Assembly (NCBI GenBank): GCA_947581615.1
Contig: CANPVD010000069.1
Span: 1-33,994, forward strand
Origin: Candidatus Humimonas hydrogenitrophica
GTDB taxonomy: Bacteria; Gemmatimonadota; Gemmatimonadetes; Palauibacterales; Palauibacteraceae
Length of the DNA: 33,994 bases
Direction of reading: 5' to 3'
Shown: one piece after another, positions 16,403-22,834 of the stretch
Layout of the letters: each line of letters starts with the position of its first letter
Numbering within the stretch: position 1 is the stretch's first letter
The notes under the pieces: generated by a model
What the model was told of the DNA's origin: nothing
Databases searched by the model: none
Seen by the model: only the letters and a program-made list of their open reading frames with translations
Position numbers and translations under genes: made by a program

Positions 16403-18187
16403 ATGACACGTCCCTGGAGGTCGCGACCTCGGAAACGGGCCCGGCACCTTCCGTGGTGGCGCCGGATCACCCGCTTCCTGCTCGATCGCGACGTGGACGA
16501 GGACTGGGTCATCATCGTCTTCGCCGCGGCGATCGGGGCCGGAGCCGGCTACGCCATCGTGGGCTTCTACGCCACCGTCCACCTGATCCAGGCGGGGGCG
16601 GACTGGTCCGTCTCCCACCTCGGCCTGCCCCTGGATCCGCGCTGGGCCGCCTTCCTCCTGGTCCCGGTCGGCCTGGGCGTGGCCCGCTGGATGCGTTTCG
16701 CGCTCGCCGGGGGCGGCAGCGGCGAGATGGTCCCCACCCTGATGGTGTCGGTGGCTCGGCAGCGAGGAGAGCTTCCCGTCCTGCGGACTCTCGCCAAGGT
16801 GTTCTGCGCCGCCGTCACCCTGGGCGCGGGCGGCTCCCTGGGCGCGGAGGGGCCCGTGGCGCTGGCGGGCGGCACGGTGGGCTCGGGCCTGGCGCAGCTG
16901 TTCCGCTTCCGCGCGAACCGCACCAAGGTGCTCCTGGGCTGCGGCGCCGCGGCCGGCATCTCGGCCGCCTTCAACGCGCCGATCGCGGGCGTCATGTTCG
17001 CGCTCGAGGTGGTGCTCGGGACCTTCACGGTGACCGCCCTCAGTCCCGTGGTCGTGGCGAGCGTGGTCGGCGCCGTGGTCTCCCGTGCCTACCTGGGTAG
17101 CCACCCCTCCTTCGACGTTCCGACCGAGTTCCTGCTCGTGTCCGTTCGGCAGCTGGGCTTCTACCTGGCTCTGGGACTCGCCACCGGCCTGGTCGCGGTG
17201 TTCTTCGTTCGGATCTTCTACCTGGCGCTCGACTTCGCCGAACGAATGCCGGTGCCGTGGCTCGGCCCTCCGCTGGTGGGCGGCCTCCTGGTGGCCGCGG
17301 CCGGCTTCGTCCATCCGCAGCTCCTGGGTCCCGGGCGCCCCGGCATCCAGATGGTGCTGTTCGGCCAGCTGGCCGGCCTCCTGGCCCTGGCGGTGGCGCT
17401 CCTCAAGGGCGTCACGGCGGGCTTGACCATGGGAGGAGGGGGCGCCGGCGGCGTGTTCAGCCCCTCCCTGTTCGTGGGCGCCTCCTTCGGGAGCTTCTTC
17501 GGCCTCACGATCCAGAGCCTGTTCCCCGGCCTCGGGATTCGTCCCGAAGCGTACGCCCTGGCGGGCATGGCCGGGGTGCTCTCCGGCGCGACCTTCGCCC
17601 CGCTCACCGCGATCATCATCGTGTTCGAGATGACGAACGACTACGGGCTCATCCTGCCCCTCATGCTCGTGTGCGTGGTGAGCTACGTGCTGGCACGCGG
17701 CCTGAACGGCGACTCGATCTACACGCTGGCCCTGGCCCGCGAGGGTGAGAAGATCCGTCCGGGCGTCGACCGCTCGGTGCTCGAGAGCGTGTCGGTGCGG
17801 GAATGTTACGACCGCGACCCCGACGTGGTGACCGAGGACGCGCCCGTGCGGGACCTCCTGAACCGCCTGCGGCGCTCCCGGCAGACCGACTTCCCCGTGG
17901 TGAACCGGGACCTCGAGCTGGTCGGCGTCCTCAGCTACCCCGAGCTCGCGCGGGCCGTGGCCCAGGAGGACATGGGCGGACTCCTCCTGGCGGCCGACCT
18001 CATGCTCGAGGACATGGAGACGGTGTCCCCCGACGAGACGCTGCTCGAGGCGATGCGGAAGATGGGGGTGAGGGACCTGGACTTCATCCCGGTGGTGGAG
18101 GGCGACGGATCCCACCGCCTCCTCGGGATGCTGGGCCGCTCCCACCTCATGGAGGCGTACGAGACCCACGTGATGTTCAGCGACTGA
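16403..18187 (+). CDS. ClC-family chloride channel/transporter with two CBS domains
   Basis: The 594-residue inner-membrane protein has the ClC fold (about residues 35-440) followed by a CBS pair (~463-590) that usually senses adenine nucleotides. Ion-path motifs are GSGEMVP (105-111, an unusual version of GSGIP), GSLGAEGP with gating Glu149, GGAGGVFSPSLFVG (349-359) and Tyr440 (SIYTL). At the position of the internal proton glutamate of the E. coli exchanger the motif is FALEVV, that is, Val203 instead of Glu. ATG at 16403 is preferred over a TTG at 16280 because the extra segment is Arg/Pro-rich and not family-like; a weak GAAGAG lies just before it. The 3' end overlaps the convergent iron permease by 11 bp. 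Confidence 0.93.
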   Translation: MTRPWRSRPRKRARHLPWWRRITRFLLDRDVDEDWVIIVFAAAIGAGAGYAIVGFYATVHLIQAGADWSVSHLGLPLDPRWAAFLLVPVGLGVARWMRFALAGGGSGEMVPTLMVSVARQRGELPVLRTLAKVFCAAVTLGAGGSLGAEGPVALAGGTVGSGLAQLFRFRANRTKVLLGCGAAAGISAAFNAPIAGVMFALEVVLGTFTVTALSPVVVASVVGAVVSRAYLGSHPSFDVPTEFLLVSVRQLGFYLALGLATGLVAVFFVRIFYLALDFAERMPVPWLGPPLVGGLLVAAAGFVHPQLLGPGRPGIQMVLFGQLAGLLALAVALLKGVTAGLTMGGGGAGGVFSPSLFVGASFGSFFGLTIQSLFPGLGIRPEAYALAGMAGVLSGATFAPLTAIIIVFEMTNDYGLILPLMLVCVVSYVLARGLNGDSIYTLALAREGEKIRPGVDRSVLESVSVRECYDRDPDVVTEDAPVRDLLNRLRRSRQTDFPVVNRDLELVGVLSYPELARAVAQEDMGGLLLAADLMLEDMETVSPDETLLEAMRKMGVRDLDFIPVVEGDGSHRLLGMLGRSHLMEAYETHVMFSD

Positions 18188-20387
18188 GGTGCTCCGGCCC
18201 CGCGTCCGCGGGCTCCGGGGCTCCGGCGACGCGCTTCCGGCCGAAGGTCCTCCACAGGGCTCCGAGCAGGAGCCCGAGCAGGAGGCCCTGGGCGACGAGG
18301 CTCTCGACCGTCGGGTAGACGCCGAGGAGCTCGATCCTGGGCGCCCCGGCCAGGCGGGTCGACCCGATGACGCCGGCCTCCTGCAGCTCGTGGACGCCGT
18401 TCCCGGCGAACACGACCGCCATGTAATAGAGCACGCCGCTCGTGACCCCGAAGAAGGGGCGCATCGGGATGCGGACCCCGAACCGATTGAACGCAAAATA
18501 GATGGCGGCCAGGGCCATGCAGCCGGCCACGAAACCGCCCGCCACGGGGACCGTGCTCCCGGTGGAAAAGCCGAACAGGGCCTTGTAGAACAGCACGGTC
18601 TCGAATCCCTCCCGGTAGACCGCCAGGAAGGCGACCCCGGCCAGCGCCATCCCGCCCCCGGTGCCCAGCGCGCGCCGCATACGGCTGTGCAGGTAGGCCT
18701 GCCAGCGGTCGCTCTCCATCCTGGAGAGGAGCCAGTAGCTCACCGAGAACAGAACGGCGACCGCCACCAGCATGGTGGCGCCCTCGAGCACGTCCTGGCT
18801 CGCCGGCGTCACCGACAGCACTTCCTGCAGGCCCCAGGCGGTGAGGAAGCTGGCCAGCACCGCCGCCCCCACCCCGAGGTGGACGTCGCGGCGTCGGCGC
18901 TCGTGCCCGGTCCTGGCCAGGAAGGTGAGGATGGCGCCGATGATCAGGATGGCCTCGAACCCCTCGCGCAGGATGACGAAGAAGGACTGGGTGGCCAGCG
19001 ACCAGGCGGTGACGGGGCTGCGCACGACCTCGCCGGCACGCCCGAGGAGGCCGTGGAGTCCCGCCCGGGCCGCCTCGATCCGGCGCGCCCCACCTTCGCC
19101 GGGCTCCGGCGAGGACACCTCGTCGCGGAAGCTCCCGAAGGCCGCCTCGATGCGATTCGTCAGGTCCGGGGCCCGCGAGCGCAACCCGGTCTCGGCCCCC
19201 TCGAACGCCATGTAGGCATCGAGGGCCGCCGCGCGGGCCCCCGCCGCGTTCCCGGAGCTCCCCAGGCGGGCGGCCTCGCCGGCCAGGGAGTCGGCGCGCT
19301 CGATCCGCGCCCCGAGCTCCGCGCCCGGGTCGGCGGCCGGCACGCCCGAGGCCGGCGTGCCCAGGAGGTCGCGGGCGTAGGCCACCACGGCCCGGGCCTG
19401 CGGAGTCGACAGGGTGTCGCCCGTGGCCGATAGCCAGCGCTCCTGCACGCGGCCCTGGAGGTCGCGGTCGGAGACACGGGCGGCGGCGGGGAGCGAGGAC
19501 CACGCCCGCAGACGCCCGGAGACCGGGCTTGGGGAGTCCACGCCGTCTCCCAGCGCGAGGGCGGCGCCCTCGGCCACCTGGGAGGCGCCGAACCGCAGGG
19601 TCTGGATGTAGGCGACCAGGTCCCAGCGCTGCTGCACGGAGAGTTCGTCCCCCCGGCCCTGCATGCGCGTGCCGGGGACGCCCAGGGTGAGGACCTGGAA
19701 GTCTCGCGCCGGGGTGCCGTCGATGGCGCGGGCCGCCGCCGTGAAGTCCGCCGGCGGCGGTTCGATGCCGGCCGCCGCCGGCCCATCGCCCTCCCCGGAG
19801 GACCCGTGGCACGCGGCGCAGTCGGCACGGTACAGGGCCGCGCCCCGCGCGGCCGACGGCCGGGAGGGCGGGCTCGGCACGAGCACGGCCCCCCACCCGG
19901 AGGCCAGGGAGCGGGCCGTGCGGGCCGCCAGCTCCCGCACCTCGGCCGGCGGAGCCCGGCTCTCCACGGCCCGGCGCAGGGAGTCGAGGCGCGGCCGCGC
20001 CGCCATCGCTTCGGCGCCGGGCTGCCGCGAAGCCGGGGGGAGCCCGGCGAACAGATCGGCCGCCTGGGCCACGAACTGGCGTGCTTCGGCGTACTCCGGG
20101 GGCGCGCTCACGTGGCCCCCCTCCGCCGGCACCCCGAGCGCGTACTCGCCGGCCGCCAGCTCCAGGAGGGAGGCGACCCGTCCCGCCCGCTCCGCCACCT
20201 GAGCCGGCGAGGGACCGGCGCCGGCGGCCGGGGACGACCGGGTTCCCTGGGCAGCCGCCGAAGCGGGCGCGGCGACCATGCCGGCCAGGCAGCCGGCCAC
20301 GAGCGCCCGCGCGGCCAGATGGCCGGCCCGGCTTCCCGGGCCCACGCGCTCGCGACCCGCCCTGGCCCCTCCTCTCACCCCTGGCAC
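18177..20387 (-). CDS. Cytochrome c/FTR1-family iron permease fusion
   Basis: The 736-residue membrane protein joins a periplasmic haem domain to a high-affinity iron permease. It shows a signal or anchor helix (~24-46), a helical region, a cytochrome c domain with CAACH at 190-194 and likely axial Met242, a second helical stretch, and an FTR1 domain (~460-720) of about seven helices. Both iron-binding REGxE motifs are present: LREGFEAIL (~472) and YREGFETVL (~592). The cytochrome part probably oxidises Fe(II) during uptake, replacing the multicopper oxidase of other FTR1 systems (inference). A Fur-like box lies 45 bp upstream. GTG at 20387 is the first start in frame; GTG codons at residues 4 and 15 are alternatives. 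It overlaps the convergent ClC gene by 11 bp. Confidence 0.9.
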   Translation of the reverse strand: MPGVRGGARAGRERVGPGSRAGHLAARALVAGCLAGMVAAPASAAAQGTRSSPAAGAGPSPAQVAERAGRVASLLELAAGEYALGVPAEGGHVSAPPEYAEARQFVAQAADLFAGLPPASRQPGAEAMAARPRLDSLRRAVESRAPPAEVRELAARTARSLASGWGAVLVPSPPSRPSAARGAALYRADCAACHGSSGEGDGPAAAGIEPPPADFTAAARAIDGTPARDFQVLTLGVPGTRMQGRGDELSVQQRWDLVAYIQTLRFGASQVAEGAALALGDGVDSPSPVSGRLRAWSSLPAAARVSDRDLQGRVQERWLSATGDTLSTPQARAVVAYARDLLGTPASGVPAADPGAELGARIERADSLAGEAARLGSSGNAAGARAAALDAYMAFEGAETGLRSRAPDLTNRIEAAFGSFRDEVSSPEPGEGGARRIEAARAGLHGLLGRAGEVVRSPVTAWSLATQSFFVILREGFEAILIIGAILTFLARTGHERRRRDVHLGVGAAVLASFLTAWGLQEVLSVTPASQDVLEGATMLVAVAVLFSVSYWLLSRMESDRWQAYLHSRMRRALGTGGGMALAGVAFLAVYREGFETVLFYKALFGFSTGSTVPVAGGFVAGCMALAAIYFAFNRFGVRIPMRPFFGVTSGVLYYMAVVFAGNGVHELQEAGVIGSTRLAGAPRIELLGVYPTVESLVAQGLLLGLLLGALWRTFGRKRVAGAPEPADAGPEHLSR

Positions 20388-20431
20388 CCGCTCATCCGAA
20401 CCGCGTCCTGACCGAAAGCGTCGTCGCTTGA

Positions 20432-20448
20432 TTGAGACTGGTTCTCAA
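20432..20448. promoter_or_regulatory. Fur-like iron box between the FTR1 and acpS genes
   Basis: TTGAGA-CTGGT-TCTCAA has perfect 6-bp arms around a 5-bp centre and closely resembles the Fur core TGAGAAT-n-ATTCTCA. A TATATT (minus strand, 20462-20457) just upstream could be the -10 box of the permease gene, so a repressor here would block it when iron is plentiful. Confidence 0.6.
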
Positions 20449-20530
20449 CTGAGCCCAATATACCGGCCCGCCGGGACGAAGGCCACATGAGGGCGTGGCC
20501 CCGTCGCCGAGAGGACCGTACGATGCGCGC

Positions 20531-20908
20531 ATGATCGTGGGCATCGGCATCGACATGGTGCGAACGGAGCGCGTGGCCGGCCTCCTCGAGCGGAGGCCGG
20601 TGCGCGCGTCACGCCGCCTGTTCTCGGAGGAGGAGCGTGCCGCCTGCGCCGGCCGCCCCCGGCCGGAGGAGTGCTTGGCGGCCCGCTTCGCGGCCAAGGA
20701 GGCCTTTCTGAAGGCCCTGGGCACGGGGTGGTCCCGGGGGATCGGCTGGCACGAGGTGGAGGTGTGTGCCGGGGCCGGGAGCCGCCCCTATCTCCGGCTG
20801 TCGGGTACCGCCGCCGAGCGCCTGCGGGAGGCGGGCGGGCGCAGCGTACACCTGAGCTTCACCCACGAGGGGGGGTTGGCGGCGGCCGTGGTGGTCATCG
20901 AGGACTGA
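20531..20908 (+). CDS. acpS: Holo-[acyl-carrier-protein] synthase
   Basis: The 125-residue enzyme transfers 4'-phosphopantetheine from CoA to acyl carrier protein, a step needed for fatty acid synthesis. The start motif GIGIDMVRTER holds Mg-binding Asp8. ARFAAKEAFLKALGTG (51-66) holds the second metal ligand Glu57 and the catalytic helix. HLSFTHEGGLAAAVV (107-121) is the last conserved block. ATG 20531 is chosen because the protein begins directly with the family motif; a GTG at 20495 would add 12 unrelated residues. The upstream gap is shared with the divergent iron permease and contains the Fur-like box. Its 3' end overlaps the convergent NlpC/P60 gene by 14 bp. Confidence 0.95.
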   Translation: MIVGIGIDMVRTERVAGLLERRPVRASRRLFSEEERAACAGRPRPEECLAARFAAKEAFLKALGTGWSRGIGWHEVEVCAGAGSRPYLRLSGTAAERLREAGGRSVHLSFTHEGGLAAAVVVIED

Positions 20909-21743
20909 GCTCCAGCGGGCGCGTGACGCCCACCAGCCGGGCGGGCAGGCCGGCGAGCGATCCGGGCAGGGCGTCCAGGTGGTCGGCGGCCACCCCACCG
21001 TTGGCCGCGGCGGCGTGCAGGATGGCGGTGCCTCCCAGGGACAGCGCCACGTGCGTGACCGCCGCGCGGGACGCTCCGAAGAACAGGAGGTCTCCGGGCC
21101 GACGCTCGGCCGCGTCGGAGGCGGCCTCGTCGACCCCCGGGCCCGCGGCCAGCTGGTCCCCGCTGTCGCGTGGAAGGCCGACGCCGTGCGCGGCATACAC
21201 CGCCTGTACGAACCCGGAGCAGTCGGCCCCGAGTCGGGTGCGCCCCCCCCACAGGTAGGGCGTTCCCGCCCACCCGGCGGCCGTCTCGACGACGGCGTCG
21301 CCCCGGCCCGGAAAGCGCCGCCGCAGGGAAGCCCCGTCGAGCAGCCGCGCCGCATCCGACGGTACGGCCTTCCGGCCATCCGGCAACCGAACGTGCCCCT
21401 CCCCGGCCCGGGCCACGCGCCCTCCCCACGGCAGGTGGCGCGGCCACGGGCGGACGGCGCCGGCCGACTCCACCGGCCCGCAGAGCTCGACCCCGAGACA
21501 GTAGAGCTCCGCGTCGCGGACCCACGCCGCCGCGACGCCCTCCTCGACCCCGCGCAGCCCGCCCCGGGCGCACCAGCCCTCGTAGCCGTCCGGACCGCGG
21601 GCGCGCACCCACTCCTCCCGTTCCTCGAGCGGGGCGAGCAGCTCGCCGCACAGCCACTGCGTGACCATCTCGGACCGGTGCGAGGGCTCGGCCCGCGCCG
21701 GCACCCAGCCGGCGCGCACGAGCACCGCGACCACCCGGCTCAC
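20895..21743 (-). CDS. NlpC/P60 cysteine peptidase with bacterial SH3-like domain
   Basis: The 282-residue protein is likely a gamma-D-glutamyl-diaminopimelate endopeptidase (YkfC/Spr-like) that cuts or recycles cell-wall peptides. An SH3b-like region spans ~20-85. The catalytic domain is at ~150-280: nucleophile Cys175 in GADCSGFVQ, His231 in VTHVALS and the third polar residue His243 in LHAA; GDLLFF marks the fold. No clear signal peptide is visible, so the protein may act on imported peptides in the cytoplasm. GTG at 21743 overlaps the TGA of the upstream gene (GTGA). Open frame continues upstream to 22214 only as a shadow of that gene. Its last 14 bp overlap acpS on the other strand. Confidence 0.9.
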   Translation of the reverse strand: MSRVVAVLVRAGWVPARAEPSHRSEMVTQWLCGELLAPLEEREEWVRARGPDGYEGWCARGGLRGVEEGVAAAWVRDAELYCLGVELCGPVESAGAVRPWPRHLPWGGRVARAGEGHVRLPDGRKAVPSDAARLLDGASLRRRFPGRGDAVVETAAGWAGTPYLWGGRTRLGADCSGFVQAVYAAHGVGLPRDSGDQLAAGPGVDEAASDAAERRPGDLLFFGASRAAVTHVALSLGGTAILHAAAANGGVAADHLDALPGSLAGLPARLVGVTRPLELSPR

Positions 21744-22261
21744 CGGCGCTCTCCCATCTCCCGCTCCAGGAGCCAGCGGACGTCGTCGCCGGCGAGGGCC
21801 TCCCACTCGAACCCGATGAAGCCGTGCACCCGCTCGGGACCGATGAGGCCGAAAACGGCCGGTCGCCGGCCGTAGAAGTAGAGCCCGATCTCGGCCGAGG
21901 TGGCCGGCGTGAGGCTGCGGTTCCTGAAGTCGAGCGCCAGGTGCCGGAGGGGACGGCCGGCGTGGATGTGTCCGCGGCCGTCCCGCTCCACGCAGTAGCG
22001 GATCTCCGGCCCGAAGGAGAGCTCGCGCCGGTGCCCCTCGCCGAGCCGGGCCCAGCGCTCCTCGGCGTCCAGGACCAGCCAGTGCTCGCGCTCTTCGGCG
22101 TACCCGCGCAGCGCGCGCGCGGCGTGGCGGAGCTCGATGGCGCCGGGGGAGAGGTCCACGACCTCTCGGCCCAGAAGGCGCGGACCGGCCTCGACGGCCT
22201 CGAGGAGGAGCCACGTCTGCGGGTACCTCCGGTCCTGCAGATCCTGGAGTCGGCCGCTCAT
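21740..22261 (-). CDS. Hypothetical protein in an operon with an NlpC/P60 peptidase
   Basis: The 173-residue protein is not recognised. It is soluble-looking, with no signal peptide or membrane helix, and rich in Arg, Glu and Leu. The N-terminal part (WLLLEAVEAGPRLLG…) looks helical. The C-terminal part alternates strands, with YFYGRRPAVFGLIGPERVHGFIGF its most distinctive segment. ATG at 22261 lies 33 bp after the cupin stop, and its own stop is overlapped by the peptidase start, so the three genes are probably co-transcribed. Coding status is supported by the spacing and by GTGA coupling rather than by homology. It could be an accessory or substrate-handling partner of the peptidase, but nothing in the sequence shows that. 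Confidence 0.65.
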   Translation of the reverse strand: MSGRLQDLQDRRYPQTWLLLEAVEAGPRLLGREVVDLSPGAIELRHAARALRGYAEEREHWLVLDAEERWARLGEGHRRELSFGPEIRYCVERDGRGHIHAGRPLRHLALDFRNRSLTPATSAEIGLYFYGRRPAVFGLIGPERVHGFIGFEWEALAGDDVRWLLEREMGERR

Positions 22262-22294
22262 CGCACGCCCGGGCCCGTCACCGCGCGTCCCGGC

Positions 22295-22654
22295 TCACGT
22301 GCCGGCCCGCCCGTAGCGGTCTTCGAGGCGGACCACGTCCTCGAGCTCCGGCGTGCTGACCTCGAGGATCACCGAGTCCTCGAGCGCCTCCATGCGGTGA
22401 ATGGTGTCCGGGGGGATCTCGATGCGCTCCCCGGGGGCCCATTCGAAGCTGCGCTCCCCCAGGGTGAACGTCATGCGCCCGCTCTGCAGGTAGAGCGTCT
22501 CGTGCTTCACGCGGTGCTTCTGAAGCGACAGGGCGTGGCCGGCCGTCACCTCGAGCACCTTGCCCGCGTAGCGGTCCGTGTGGGCGTACCAGATCTCCCG
22601 CCCCCAGGGCTTGTCGACGACCTTCGGCGTGCGTGCGTCGGCTTCCATCACCAC
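22295..22654 (-). CDS. Cupin protein, mannose-6-phosphate isomerase type II-like
   Basis: The 119-residue single-domain cupin resembles the C-terminal isomerase half of GDP-mannose pyrophosphorylase/phosphomannose isomerase fusions. The first block has KPWGRE (15-20, typical of this subgroup) and LSLQKHRVKHETLYLQSG (metal ligands His47, His51, Glu52). The second block has IPPDTIHRME with His86. As a stand-alone domain it may isomerise mannose-6-phosphate or bind a related sugar; activity cannot be claimed. AGGAGG lies 6 nt upstream of GTG 22654, and further GTG and ATG codons follow in frame at 22651 and 22648. It heads the small operon with the unknown protein and the NlpC/P60 peptidase. Confidence 0.82.
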   Translation of the reverse strand: MVMEADARTPKVVDKPWGREIWYAHTDRYAGKVLEVTAGHALSLQKHRVKHETLYLQSGRMTFTLGERSFEWAPGERIEIPPDTIHRMEALEDSVILEVSTPELEDVVRLEDRYGRAGT

Positions 22655-22782
22655 GAGTGCCTCCTGCTCCTTCGTGTCGAGACCGATGGCCCCGGGGCTC
22701 TCCTCTCACCGGGTCTCCGGGACGGGATCGGGCGGGTCGCGAAGCGTCGGGACCGGGGAGGGCCCGGGCCCCACACAATAGG

Positions 22783-22818
22783 CGCCGGAGCGTGCACCCG
22801 GCCAGTCGCCGGAGCGTG
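22783..22818. repeat. Two 12-bp direct repeats between dnaE2 and the cupin gene
   Basis: CGCCGGAGCGTG occurs at 22783-22794 and again at 22807-22818, a 24-bp spacing. Both lie in the 180-bp gap upstream of the cupin gene. They could be paired sites for a regulator or a local duplication. Confidence 0.35.
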
Positions 22819-22834
22819 GATGGCCGGCGCCGGC

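Noticed and set aside
2344-22673. Identical 14-bp GGAGCAGGAGGCAC before the quinoprotein and cupin starts
   Set aside because: Both copies are centred on the ribosome binding site AGGAGG. Chance similarity of translation signals explains it better than a shared regulator.
22760-22771. 12-bp palindrome GGGCCCGGGCCC upstream of the cupin gene
   Set aside because: Made only of G and C runs in a GC-rich gap; such palindromes are expected by composition.
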